A DNA stretch of 64,000 bases, taken from Mycobacterium paraseoulense (GTDB lineage: Bacteria; Actinomycetota; Actinomycetes; Mycobacteriales; Mycobacteriaceae). The DNA lies in contig NZ_AP022619.1 in assembly GCF_010731655.1 (NCBI RefSeq), positions 62,001 to 126,000 of the forward strand. Reading direction: 5' to 3'. A program made the position numbers and the translations under genes. Every line of letters starts with the position of its first letter. Positions within the stretch are counted from its first letter, which is position 1. Positions 55,697 through 64,000 of this stretch are shown one piece after another. The notes below the pieces were generated by a model. That model made no database searches. It was given only the letters and a program-made list of their open reading frames with translations, and was not told the origin of the DNA.

Positions 55697-58600
55697 TACC
55701 GCTGAACGGTACGCACGCGGCGCAGGTCAAGGATGCCCGGCGCGCCGACGTCGGTGAAAATGCGGGCCTGTTTCTCCCGGATGCCGGACAGGTCGAGCTT
55801 GCCGGGGGTGAAGCCGGTCGCCTCGAAGCGGCGGGCGCGGCGCGCCTCGGCTTCGACGGCGTTGACGGGCGGCTCGTCGTAGGCCCGCCCACCGGGATGC
55901 GCGACGTGATAGGTGCAGCCGCCACGCGCCGTGCCCGTCGTCAGGTCGACCAGTTCGAACTGCAGCGGCACGTCGGTGCTGATGGTCGGGTGCAGCGCGC
56001 TCGGTGGCTGCCAGGCCTTGAAGCGCACCCCGCCCACGTGGATGTCGGCGTTGTCGGTGGCCAGCAGCGGCACCGGGTAGCCGTTGACGGTCACCACGTA
56101 GCGGTGGCGGTCGGCGCCGATGACGCGGACCTGGATGCGCTCGACCGACGAGTCGACGTAGCGGGCGGTGCCGGTGGCGGTGGCCTCCTCGCCCAGGGTG
56201 TTCCAGGGCTCGATGGCTCCGCGCAGCTCGATCTCGACGCCGTCGAAAACCGCGGTGCCGATGCGCGGGAAGCGGAACTCGGTGAACGGATCCAGCCAGC
56301 TGGTCTCGAACGCGATGCCGTGCGCGCGCAGGTCGGCCGCCACGTCGGCGATGTCATGAATCAGGAAGTGCGGCAACAGGTATCGGCCGTGCAGGTTGGC
56401 GCCGTGGCGGATCAGCGGGGCGCGTAGCGGCTCGTCCCAGAACCACGCGACCAGCGAGCGCACCAGCAGCGACTGCACCATCGCCATGCGCAGGTGCGGG
56501 GGCATCTCGAACCCGCGCAGCTCCAGCAGGCCGAGCCGGCCGCGGGCGCTGTCGGGGCTGTAGAGCTTGTCGATGCAGAACTCGGCGCGGTGGGTGTTGC
56601 CGGTGATGTCGGTCAGCAGGTGGCGCAGCGCGCGGTCGATCACCCACGGCTTGGCGGCCCCGCCCGCGGAGAGCCGCGCGATTTCGGCGAACGCGATCTC
56701 GAGTTCGTACAGCGCCTCGGCCCGGCCCTCGTCGACTCGGGGGGCCTGCGAGGTGGTGCCGACGAACCGCCCGGCGAACAGATACGAGAGCGACGGGTGC
56801 CGCTGCCAATAGGTCAGCAGCGAGACCAGCAGGTCGGGGCGCCGCAGCAGCGGCGAGTCCGCGGGCGTGACGCCGCCGAGCGTGATGTGGTTGCCGCCCC
56901 CGGTGCCGCCGTGGGTGCCGTCCACATCGAAGGACTCGGTCGACAACCGGGCCAGCCGGGCCTGCTCGTACAGGGTTTCGAGTTGCCGACTCTGCTCCGC
57001 GAAGCTGGCGGTGGGCGCGACGTTGACCTCGATGACGCCGGGGTCCGGGGTGATCGTCGTCGAGCGCAGCCTGGGGTCCGGCGGGGGCTCGTAGCCCTCG
57101 ATCACGACCGGGCAGTCGGCCTTGGCGGCGGCGGCCTCGACGCGGGCGACGAGGTCGACGAAGTGTTCCAGCGCCTCGGTGGGCGGGATGAAGACGTAGA
57201 GCAGCCCGTCGCGAACCTCGGCGACCATCGCGGTGGGCGGCGCGGTGTCGGAGTCTTCCACCACCGCGGTGCCCGACTCCGCCGACAGCGCGCCGCCGAC
57301 GGTCTGCGGGTCGGCCTCGAACGACGGTCGCGGCGGTCGCCAGCTGATGGAATCCAGCGGCAGCCGCAGGCCCGCCGGAGAGTCGCCGGGCAGCAACACG
57401 ATTCGACCGCGGCGCAGCCGCCAGTCGGCGCTCGCCCAGCCCGCACCGTCGTCGCGGCGGTGCAGCGGCAAAACGAAAGCGGCTGGCGCCGTGACGGATT
57501 CGTCGAGGCGGGCCAGCAGGGCGGCGCGGGCGTCGGGAGCGTCCTGGCCGAGGTCGTCGGCCGGTTCCACCGGGTCGCCTTCGGGCTGCCGCACCTTGGT
57601 CATCAGCCGGTGCAGCGGGTCCTCGTAGGCGGCCCGCACCTGCGAAAGCGGCAGTCCCAGCCCGTCGGCGACCCCGGCGAGCAGCCGGTTGGCCGCGCCG
57701 ACGTCGACCGGGTCCGGCCGGTCGCCCCACGGGTCGGCCAGCAGCGCGTCGTCGGTCCACAGCGGTCGCCCGTCGGTGCGCCAGTACAGCGCGATCTGCC
57801 AGCGCGGCAACGGTTCTCCCGGATACCAGCGGCCCTGTCCGCGCTGCACCAACCCGTGTGGCGCCCACACCGCCTTCAGGCGGGCGGCCAGGTCGGAGGC
57901 GCGCCGCCGCTTGTGCGGGCCGTCGGCCGCCGTGGTCCACTCTTCGGCGACCTGATCGTCCACCGACACGAACGTGGGCTCACCCCCGATGGTCAACCGC
58001 ACGTCGGCGGCCGCCAGGCGCTCGTCGAGGCGCTGGCCGACCTCGCAGATCGTCTGCCACGCGGCGTCGACGTAGGGCAGGGTGACGCGGGGGTCCTCGT
58101 GGACGCGGGTGACGGTGTTGGAGAACTCCAGCACCGATTCGCACGGTTCGGTGCCGCCGCTGATGGGCGCCGCGGACGCCGGCTGCGGGGTGGCCGCCAA
58201 CGGGATGTGGCCTTCGCCGGCGAACAATCCCGACGTCGGGTCCAGCCCGATCCATCCGGCGCCGGGGATGTACACCTCGGTCCAGGCGTGCAGGTCGGTG
58301 AAGTCGGCGGCGGGGCCCGACGGCCCGTCGAGCGCCTCCACGTCGGAAGCCAGCTGCACCAGATAGCCGGACACGAAGCGGGCCGCCAGCCCCAGCTGGC
58401 GCAGTATCGACACCAGCAGCCACGCCGAATCCCGGCACGAGCCGACCCCGGTGCGCAGCGTGTGATCGGGTGTCTGGACGCCGGGTTCCATCCGCACGCT
58501 GTAGGCGACGTCGGCGTTGACGGCGCGGTTGAGGGCGACCAGCACGTCGATGGTGCGCGTCCCGGCCGGCACCGAGAAGTTGCGCACCCAGGCCCGCGAG

Positions 58601-59016
58601 AGCTCGCCGGGGCCCGCCCCGCTAGAGCCCGGGCCGTCCTCGTCGACGGGCCGCAGGTATGGCTCCAGGTCGTCGGAGAGCTCCTTGGGGTAGGTCAACC
58701 CGGTCTCCGGCCACTTCTCGGCCCAGTCCTCGATGAAGAAGTCGAACGGGTTGATCACCTTGAGGTCGGCGATCAGGCCGACCGTGATGGTCAGTCGCCG
58801 CGTGGGATTCGGAAACACCAGGCGCGCAAGGAAATTCCCGACGGCGTCCTGTTGCCAGTTGATGAAGTGCTCTTCGGGCTCGACGCGCAGCGAGTAGGCG
58901 TCCACCGGTGTGCGGCAATGGGGCGCCGGGCGCAGCCGAACGACATGCGGATACACCCGGACCGGCCGGTCGAAGGTGTAGCTGGTGCGGTGCTCCAGCG
59001 CGACTTTGATGCTCAT
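55696..59016 (-). CDS. Giant transglutaminase/DUF2126 protein
   Basis: The 1106-residue protein has an N-terminal beta domain with IKVALEHRTSYTFDRPVRVY, a transglutaminase core near 190-275 (GVGSCRDSAWLL, TDLHAWTEVYIP, LDPTSGLF: Cys-His-Asp triad complete) and a long C-terminal DUF2126 domain (about 330-1050; THGGTGGGNHITLGG near 685). DUF2126 is found with ATP-grasp and alpha-E proteins in one module. It is the first gene of the two-gene minus-strand unit with the ATP-grasp/alpha-E gene. Rv2566 is the counterpart. Confidence 0.92.
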   Translation of the reverse strand: MSIKVALEHRTSYTFDRPVRVYPHVVRLRPAPHCRTPVDAYSLRVEPEEHFINWQQDAVGNFLARLVFPNPTRRLTITVGLIADLKVINPFDFFIEDWAEKWPETGLTYPKELSDDLEPYLRPVDEDGPGSSGAGPGELSRAWVRNFSVPAGTRTIDVLVALNRAVNADVAYSVRMEPGVQTPDHTLRTGVGSCRDSAWLLVSILRQLGLAARFVSGYLVQLASDVEALDGPSGPAADFTDLHAWTEVYIPGAGWIGLDPTSGLFAGEGHIPLAATPQPASAAPISGGTEPCESVLEFSNTVTRVHEDPRVTLPYVDAAWQTICEVGQRLDERLAAADVRLTIGGEPTFVSVDDQVAEEWTTAADGPHKRRRASDLAARLKAVWAPHGLVQRGQGRWYPGEPLPRWQIALYWRTDGRPLWTDDALLADPWGDRPDPVDVGAANRLLAGVADGLGLPLSQVRAAYEDPLHRLMTKVRQPEGDPVEPADDLGQDAPDARAALLARLDESVTAPAAFVLPLHRRDDGAGWASADWRLRRGRIVLLPGDSPAGLRLPLDSISWRPPRPSFEADPQTVGGALSAESGTAVVEDSDTAPPTAMVAEVRDGLLYVFIPPTEALEHFVDLVARVEAAAAKADCPVVIEGYEPPPDPRLRSTTITPDPGVIEVNVAPTASFAEQSRQLETLYEQARLARLSTESFDVDGTHGGTGGGNHITLGGVTPADSPLLRRPDLLVSLLTYWQRHPSLSYLFAGRFVGTTSQAPRVDEGRAEALYELEIAFAEIARLSAGGAAKPWVIDRALRHLLTDITGNTHRAEFCIDKLYSPDSARGRLGLLELRGFEMPPHLRMAMVQSLLVRSLVAWFWDEPLRAPLIRHGANLHGRYLLPHFLIHDIADVAADLRAHGIAFETSWLDPFTEFRFPRIGTAVFDGVEIELRGAIEPWNTLGEEATATGTARYVDSSVERIQVRVIGADRHRYVVTVNGYPVPLLATDNADIHVGGVRFKAWQPPSALHPTISTDVPLQFELVDLTTGTARGGCTYHVAHPGGRAYDEPPVNAVEAEARRARRFEATGFTPGKLDLSGIREKQARIFTDVGAPGILDLRRVRTVQR

Positions 59017-59105
59017 ATCAAGCTGATCTCATCACAGGCGGCACAAGGCCGCAGCGCACCGCAGCCGCGGCTAACAGCGCCGTAACGTCGAACCCGGGCC
59101 GGCGC

Positions 59106-60107
59106 TTACGCCGGCTGCGGCCCCGGCGGCGGACCCGGTTGGTAACCGGGCTGCGGCACGGGGACGACCTGGCCGCCCGTCAACTTGCGGTAGGCGTAGA
59201 TGATCAGCAGGGACGCGACCGGCGCCGCCACCAACAGGCCGACACCGCACAACAGCAACCCGACGATGAAGGACGCGAACGCGACCAGCCACACCAGCAG
59301 CGCGTTCACGAAATTCGACCCGACGAGCGAGAAGCTGGAGGTGAAGCCCTTGATGGCCGACTCCGAGCGATCGATGACGAACGGGACGGTGAACTGGGTG
59401 AAGATGCCCAGCACGAGACCCGGGATGAAGCACAACGCCGACGCGATCGAGGTGAGCACCTCGACGATCAGCACGGCGAGAAACACCATGCCGAGATTGC
59501 GTGGCCTGAAGAACGACCCGACGGTCACCGCGCGCCCGTCGGCGAGGTCGAGGCAGCCGGACAGGAACGCCGACTGCGCGAATGCGCTTACCGCGTAGGC
59601 GATCAGGTAGCCGAGGGCCAGCAGTCCATACCCGGGTCCGGTCAGGTTCGTCGTGAAGGTGAAGTCGTAGTCGTCGGAAGTCGTCGCCGTGTTCATGTTC
59701 TGGCTCAGCGTGATCAGCGCGGTGGCCAGGCCAATCAGCAGCCCGTACACCAGGGTGGGGACGATCAACGCGACGGCGTTCTTGGTGAAGGTGTTCCACG
59801 CCCAGCTGAAGGCCTCACCGATGCTGAACGCGGGCTTGGGCGGGGCGCCGTACCCCTGCGGCGGGCCGTAGCCGGGCGGTGGTGCGCCGTAGCCGGGTGG
59901 CGGGCCGTAGCCGGGTGGCGGGCCGTAGCCGGGGGGTGGGTTTGGCGGTGCGCCGTAACCGGGGGGCGGTGCGCCGTAACCGGGGGGCGGTGCGCTGTAA
60001 CCGGGCGGCGGTGCGCCGTAGTTGGGCGGCGGGGGATAGCCCGGAGGGTTGTGCTCGCTGCCGTGCGGGTCGGCCGGGGTGCCTGGATACTCGGGAGGCT
60101 GGCTCAT
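59106..60107 (-). CDS. Membrane protein with Pro/Gly/Tyr repeat N-terminus
   Basis: The 333-residue protein starts with about 75 residues of PPPGYGAP-type repeats (residues 20-93), a cytosolic low-complexity tail, then a membrane domain with about six helices (from 115 to 305) and a Pro/Gln-rich end. Repeat-rich N-termini like this are common in mycobacterial DUF-type membrane proteins and may mediate self-association. ATG 60107 (MSQPPEYPG) is chosen over an upstream GTG at 60149. It is divergent from rarA. Rv2560 is the counterpart. Confidence 0.85.
   Translation of the reverse strand: MSQPPEYPGTPADPHGSEHNPPGYPPPPNYGAPPPGYSAPPPGYGAPPPGYGAPPNPPPGYGPPPGYGPPPGYGAPPPGYGPPQGYGAPPKPAFSIGEAFSWAWNTFTKNAVALIVPTLVYGLLIGLATALITLSQNMNTATTSDDYDFTFTTNLTGPGYGLLALGYLIAYAVSAFAQSAFLSGCLDLADGRAVTVGSFFRPRNLGMVFLAVLIVEVLTSIASALCFIPGLVLGIFTQFTVPFVIDRSESAIKGFTSSFSLVGSNFVNALLVWLVAFASFIVGLLLCGVGLLVAAPVASLLIIYAYRKLTGGQVVPVPQPGYQPGPPPGPQPA
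59856..60020. repeat. Coding tandem repeat (PPPGYGAP units)
   Basis: A run of 18- to 21-base units resembling GGGCCGTAGCCGGGTGGC encodes the PPPGYGxP repeats of the membrane protein gene. Units differ at several positions, so slippage polymorphism between strains is possible but not shown here. Confidence 0.7.
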
Positions 60108-60199
60108 GTCGGTCCTAGCTGTTGACTCAACCTGTGGGCACGCGCACACGGGAACTTAGCAAAGATGCGTCCGGGACGCCCGGATTGATCTCGCGTGGT

Positions 60200-61576
60200 A
60201 TGCCTGAAGCCGTGTCCGACGCTCTGTTTGACATGCCCAGTGACCTGCCCGGCGCGGCGCCGGCGGGCGACCACGGCCTGGGCGTGTCGGCCGGTGCGCC
60301 GCTGGCGGTGCGCATGCGCCCGGCGTCGCTGGACGAGGTGGTGGGCCAGGAGCACCTGCTGGCGCCCGGATCGCCGCTGCGCCGCCTCGTCGAGGGATCG
60401 GGGGTCGCGTCGGCCATCCTCTACGGCCCGCCGGGCAGCGGCAAGACCACACTGGCCGCCCTGATCTCCCAGGCGACCGGGCGCCGGTTCGAGGCGCTGT
60501 CGGCGCTGTCCGCCGGTGTCAAGGACGTGCGTGCCGTCATCGAGAAGGCGCGGTCGACGCTGCTTCGCGGCGAGCAGACGGTGTTGTTCATCGACGAGGT
60601 GCACCGGTTCTCCAAGACCCAGCAGGACGCGTTGCTGTCGGCCGTGGAGAACCGGGTGGTGCTGCTGGTGGCGGCGACCACCGAGAACCCGTCGTTCTCG
60701 GTGGTGGCGCCCCTGCTGTCCCGGTCGTTGATCCTGCAACTGCGCCCGCTGAGCGCCGACGACATCCGCGCCGTGGTGCAGCGGGCGATCGACGATCCCC
60801 GCGGGCTGGGCGGCCGGGTCGCGGTGACGCCCGACGCGGTCGACCTGCTGGTGCGATTGGCCGCCGGCGATGCCCGGCGGGCGCTGACCGCGCTGGAGGT
60901 GGCGTCTGAAACGGCGCAGGCAGCCGGCGAGTCCGTCACCGTCGAGACCATCGAGCAGTCGCTGGACAAGGCCGCGGTGCGCTACGACCGCGACGGCGAC
61001 CAGCACTACGACGTCATCAGCGCCTTCATCAAGTCGGTGCGCGGCTCGGACGTCGACGCGGCGCTGCACTACCTGGCCCGCATGCTGGTGGCCGGGGAGG
61101 ACCCGCGGTTCCTGGCGCGCCGGCTGATGATCCTGGCCAGCGAGGACATCGGCATGGCCGACCCGAGCGCACTGCAGATCGCGGTGGCCGCCGCCCACAC
61201 CGTGCAGCTGATCGGCATGCCCGAGGCCCAGTTGACGCTGGCGCACGCCACCATCCATCTGGCCACCGCGCCCAAGTCCAACTCCGTCACCACCGCGCTG
61301 GCCGCGGCGATGGACGACATCAAGGCGGGCAAGGCCGGCCTGGTGCCGCCGTATCTGCGCGACGGGCACTATTCCGGCGCGGCGGCGCTGGGGCACGCGC
61401 AGGGATACCAGTACTCGCACAACGACCCCGACGGCGTCGTCGCCCAGCAATATCCGCCGGACGAGCTGGTGGGGGTGGACTACTACCGGCCCACCGGCCG
61501 CGGCGGCGAGCGGGAGATGGCCGGGCGGCTGGAGCGGTTGCGGGCGATCATCCGCAGGAAGCGAGGACGGCCATGA
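60200..61576 (+). CDS. rarA: Replication-associated recombination ATPase RarA/MgsA
   Basis: The 458-residue AAA+ ATPase acts at stalled replication forks. It has Walker [10 protein letters not shown] near 76-84, Walker B FIDEVHRF near 130, sensor segment [11 protein letters not shown] and the conserved GRGGERE segment near residue 434. ATG 60200 gives [11 protein letters not shown], close to the family start; the frame is open 26 codons upstream. It overlaps the next gene by 4 bases. Rv2559c is the counterpart. Confidence 0.93.
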   Translation: MPEAVSDALFDMPSDLPGAAPAGDHGLGVSAGAPLAVRMRPASLDEVVGQEHLLAPGSPLRRLVEGSGVASAILYGPPGSGKTTLAALISQATGRRFEALSALSAGVKDVRAVIEKARSTLLRGEQTVLFIDEVHRFSKTQQDALLSAVENRVVLLVAATTENPSFSVVAPLLSRSLILQLRPLSADDIRAVVQRAIDDPRGLGGRVAVTPDAVDLLVRLAAGDARRALTALEVASETAQAAGESVTVETIEQSLDKAAVRYDRDGDQHYDVISAFIKSVRGSDVDAALHYLARMLVAGEDPRFLARRLMILASEDIGMADPSALQIAVAAAHTVQLIGMPEAQLTLAHATIHLATAPKSNSVTTALAAAMDDIKAGKAGLVPPYLRDGHYSGAAALGHAQGYQYSHNDPDGVVAQQYPPDELVGVDYYRPTGRGGEREMAGRLERLRAIIRRKRGRP

Positions 61577-61908
61577 AGACCTTCACCGACGAGGAGATGG
61601 GCGAGCTGCTGGCCGGCGCCAAGCTCTACAGCGTCGTCATCCTCAAACAGGGGCCCGGCTTCGGCGACGAGTCGACGCCCGGCACCGTCTGGGAGCACGG
61701 GCGGCGCAACTTCGGGCTGCGTGACGACGGCGTGCTGGCCGTGGTGCTGCCGGTTACCGACGGCTCCGACGTGTGCGGCATCGGGGTGTTCGCGGCGACG
61801 GTCGAGGAGACCACCGCCATCATGGCCGACGACCCCGGCGTGGCCCGCGGCGTTTTCACCTTCGAGGTGCACCCCTGCCGCGGGTTCCCCGGCGACGCCT
61901 TGCCCTGA
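61573..61908 (+). CDS. YciI-like small protein
   Basis: The 111-residue soluble protein has a ferredoxin-like arrangement of strands and helices with a single late HPCRGFPGD segment, resembling YCII-related proteins. No catalytic group is evident. ATG 61573 overlaps the rarA stop, so it is coupled to rarA. Function unknown; it converges on the following gene. Confidence 0.7.
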   Translation: MKTFTDEEMGELLAGAKLYSVVILKQGPGFGDESTPGTVWEHGRRNFGLRDDGVLAVVLPVTDGSDVCGIGVFAATVEETTAIMADDPGVARGVFTFEVHPCRGFPGDALP

Positions 61909-61925
61909 GCCGCCCTACGCGGCTC

Positions 61926-62549
61926 TTAGACCAGCTCGGGCACCCGCAGGTGGGCGATCGCCAGCTCGAATTCGGCCACGTCGATCACCTCGGCGCCGAG
62001 TTCGCGGACGCGTCTGCTGCGCAACTCCGTCGCCCGGTCGCGATTGCGGGCCATGGCATCCATCGAGTCGAACGTCGAGCACGACACCGCCCGCCGGCAC
62101 GCCGGATGGTCGACCAGCAGGCTGGCGCTGCAGAACCCGTCGAGCTCCTCCATCTCCGGCAGCACCGAGGACCGGTAGAAGTCCAGCGACCGGCTGAGCT
62201 GATCGGGCACCACCTTGAGCCAGGTGGCCCGCACGCAGGCCCCCTGGCGGGAGTGATGGTCGCGGTGCAGCAAAGCGATGTCCCATTCCTCGACCCGGGC
62301 GCTGCCGTCGAACATCAACGCGGCCTGATCGCGGATCGGGGCGACCCGTTCGGCGCTGGCGCGCATCGCGTCGATGCTGTCCCACGAGCTGGTGGCGATG
62401 CAGGTCCCGGACTGCCGGTCGACCAACAGTGACAGTCCGACACACCCGTCGATGCCCTCGAGGGCCGGCATGACGACGTCGCGCACGTGCGCGATCCCGA
62501 TGTCGACGGATAAGGGTTGCGCCTGGATGGTGGTAGAGCGTGCGTACAC
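61926..62549 (-). CDS. ABM/Dabb-like ferredoxin-fold protein (Rv2557/Rv2558-like)
   Basis: The 207-residue protein contains two similar halves (about 1-100 and 105-207): [22 protein letters not shown] and [22 protein letters not shown] share spacing, as in tandem ABM-type dimeric ferredoxin folds. No signal peptide. The GTG at 62549 follows a strong ribosome site (GAGGAGG). M. tuberculosis has two neighbouring paralogues, Rv2557 and Rv2558; only one is present here. Confidence 0.85.
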   Translation of the reverse strand: MYARSTTIQAQPLSVDIGIAHVRDVVMPALEGIDGCVGLSLLVDRQSGTCIATSSWDSIDAMRASAERVAPIRDQAALMFDGSARVEEWDIALLHRDHHSRQGACVRATWLKVVPDQLSRSLDFYRSSVLPEMEELDGFCSASLLVDHPACRRAVSCSTFDSMDAMARNRDRATELRSRRVRELGAEVIDVAEFELAIAHLRVPELV

Positions 62550-62713
62550 GGCCGGCCTCCTCTGTAGGGGCTTGTATCGAATGGGCCCCGGTGGCGGCCA
62601 CCCGGGCCTACCAGTTACCTTCCTCCTGCCCGCGACGCGCCGCAATGCCCTGATGTGGCCGCGCTCACAAACGATTGGCTGGTCACAGTGGGGGCGCCGT
62701 AGGCTGGTCGGCG

Positions 62714-63115
62714 ATGCATACCGATGTGCTGGACGTGGACACGACACGGCGCCGCATCGTCGATCTGACCGAGGCGGTGCGGGGCTTCTGCTGGTCGCGC
62801 GGCGACGGCCTGTGCAACGTGTTCGTCCCACACGCGACGGCCGGGGTGGCCATCATCGAGACCGGAGCCGGTTCCGACGACGACCTGCTCGACACGCTGG
62901 AACGACTGCTCCCGCGCGACGACCGCTACCGGCACTCGCACGGCTCACCGGGCCACGGCGCCGACCACGTGATGCCGGCGCTGGTCGCGCCGTCGGTGAC
63001 GGTTCCGGTTTCCGGCGGTGAGCCGATGCTGGGGACCTGGCAAAGCATCGTGCTGGTCGACCTGAACCGCGACAACCCACAACGCTCGGTGCGGCTGAGC
63101 TTCCTGGAGGGTTAG
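62714..63115 (+). CDS. YjbQ family protein (UPF0047)
   Basis: The 133-residue protein matches YjbQ/UPF0047: [21 protein letters not shown] near 37-57 and the histidine-rich [17 protein letters not shown] near 76-92, with [12 protein letters not shown] near 112. Some members have thiamine phosphate synthase-like activity; the role here is unproven. ATG 62714 is chosen by family N-terminus. It lies 84 bases upstream of alaS. Confidence 0.88.
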   Translation: MHTDVLDVDTTRRRIVDLTEAVRGFCWSRGDGLCNVFVPHATAGVAIIETGAGSDDDLLDTLERLLPRDDRYRHSHGSPGHGADHVMPALVAPSVTVPVSGGEPMLGTWQSIVLVDLNRDNPQRSVRLSFLEG

Positions 63116-63199
63116 CGGCCCGGTAGCCCTCCACTGCCGGCGAATAGGCTGGAATAGACGTCCACGCAACGAGCAAACAGGGAAGAAGCGGACCCAACA

Positions 63200-64000
63200 G
63201 TGCAGACACACGAGATCAGGAAGCGGTTTCTTGATCATTTCGTGAAGGCGGGCCACACCGAGGTGCCGAGCGCATCGGTGATTCTCGACGACCCCAACCT
63301 GCTGTTCGTCAACGCGGGCATGGTCCAGTTCGTGCCGTACTTCCTGGGGGCCCGCACACCGCCGTACCCGACGGCCACCAGCATCCAGAAGTGCATCCGC
63401 ACACCCGACATCGACGAGGTGGGCATCACCACCCGGCACAACACCTTCTTCCAGATGGCCGGCAACTTCTCGTTCGGCGACTATTTCAAGCGCCGCGCGA
63501 TCGAGCTGGCGTGGACTCTGCTCACCAAGGGCGTGCCCGAGGGTGGCTATGGCCTGGACCCCGAGAGAATCTGGACGACGGTCTATTTCGACGACGACGA
63601 GGCCGTGCAGCTGTGGCAGGAGATCGCCGGCCTGCCGCCCGAGCGGATCCAGCGGCGCGGCATGGAGGACAACTACTGGTCCATGGGGATCCCCGGGCCG
63701 TGTGGCCCGTCGTCGGAGATCTACTACGACCGGGGGGAAGAGTTCGGGGTGGGCGGCGGCCCGGTGGCCAACGAAGACCGCTACATCGAGATCTGGAACC
63801 TCGTGTTCATGCAGAACGAACGCGGCGAGGGCACCGGCAAGACCGACTTTGAAATCCTGGGGCCGTTGCCCCGCAAGAACATCGACACCGGCATGGGCGT
63901 CGAGCGGGTCGCGTTCATCCTGCAGGGGGTGCACAACGTCTACGAGACCGACCTGCTGCGCCCGGTCATCGATGCGGTGGCCGCCCGCGCGCCGCGCGGC
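63200..64000 (+). CDS. alaS: Alanyl-tRNA synthetase, 5' part (3' end outside window)
   Basis: The 267 visible codons encode the N-terminal aminoacylation domain of Ala[20 protein letters not shown] at the start, [19 protein letters not shown] near 24-42, [19 protein letters not shown] near 80, and [17 protein letters not shown] near 162. GTG 63200 gives the known N-terminus. The gene runs off the window. Confidence 0.95.
   Translation, partial: MQTHEIRKRFLDHFVKAGHTEVPSASVILDDPNLLFVNAGMVQFVPYFLGARTPPYPTATSIQKCIRTPDIDEVGITTRHNTFFQMAGNFSFGDYFKRRAIELAWTLLTKGVPEGGYGLDPERIWTTVYFDDDEAVQLWQEIAGLPPERIQRRGMEDNYWSMGIPGPCGPSSEIYYDRGEEFGVGGGPVANEDRYIEIWNLVFMQNERGEGTGKTDFEILGPLPRKNIDTGMGVERVAFILQGVHNVYETDLLRPVIDAVAARAPRG

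Noticed and set aside
56494..59085. 863-codon open frame on the plus strand opposite the giant transglutaminase
   Set aside because: Antisense shadow of the DUF2126 gene; rich in Arg/Gly/Val without known domains.

Overview
The window is high-GC actinobacterial DNA from a Mycobacterium, most likely a slow grower close to the M. avium complex. This rests on the PE and PPE proteins, the full-length carboxylic acid reductase, F420-type and Ddn-type enzymes, abundant GTG starts, and a gene order that mirrors M. tuberculosis Rv2609c to Rv2555c as I remember it. No tRNA, rRNA, CRISPR array, IS transposase or prophage gene was seen, and no gene-free stretch exceeds about 260 bases.

Layout. 1-2.9 kb: the end of a Nudix hydrolase, then a PPE-SVP gene followed by a PE-lipase gene. 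3-6.4 kb: pdxS, an acyl-CoA thioesterase and pdxT (PLP synthesis), then a YebC protein. 6.4-10.1 kb: a five-gene minus-strand operon (DUF4178, DUF2617, DUF4247, DUF350, membrane aminopropyltransferase). 10.2-12.4 kb: ruvC-ruvA-ruvB behind a LexA box. 12.7-14.7 kb: two paralogous four-helix membrane proteins, each behind a SigF-like promoter, flanking a DUF1304 gene. 14.8-19.8 kb: gabT and car. 20-28.2 kb: yajC, secD, secF, a solute-binding lipoprotein, apt and rel. 28.2-31 kb: a Ser/Thr kinase fused to a cyclophilin domain, beside ppiB. 31-33 kb: a metallo-beta-lactamase-fold hydrolase and hisS. 33-36.5 kb: small secreted and membrane proteins, an SRPBCC protein, and a divergent Lrp regulator / luciferase-like oxidoreductase pair. 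36.6-44.7 kb: a LexA-box radical SAM gene, a Tat-exported metallophosphatase, a patatin, a secreted protein, an MFS exporter, a zinc metallopeptidase, an SRPBCC protein and a ketopantoate reductase. 44.7-50.5 kb: aspS, a Ddn-like protein, a FUSC protein, an MmcQ/YjbR protein, a transglutaminase and a zinc peptidase. 50.5-53 kb: an accessory insert (DUF6629 membrane gene and a frameshifted DUF222-HNH gene) flanked by inverted copies of a 56-bp palindromic repeat. 53-59 kb: an ATP-grasp/alpha-E protein and a giant transglutaminase. 59-64 kb: a Pro/Gly-rich membrane protein, rarA, a YciI-like protein, an ABM-like protein, a YjbQ protein and the start of alaS.

Most of the window is conserved core: RuvABC, SecDF-YajC, Rel, Apt, HisS, AspS, AlaS and PLP synthase. 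The accessory parts are the PE/PPE pair, the paralogous membrane proteins, the kinase-cyclophilin fusion, the Lrp/oxidoreductase pair, the patatin and the 50.5-53 kb insert. The strongest candidate for something new is the receptor kinase whose extracytoplasmic sensor is a cyclophilin domain duplicated from the adjacent ppiB, with two of its active-site residues replaced.
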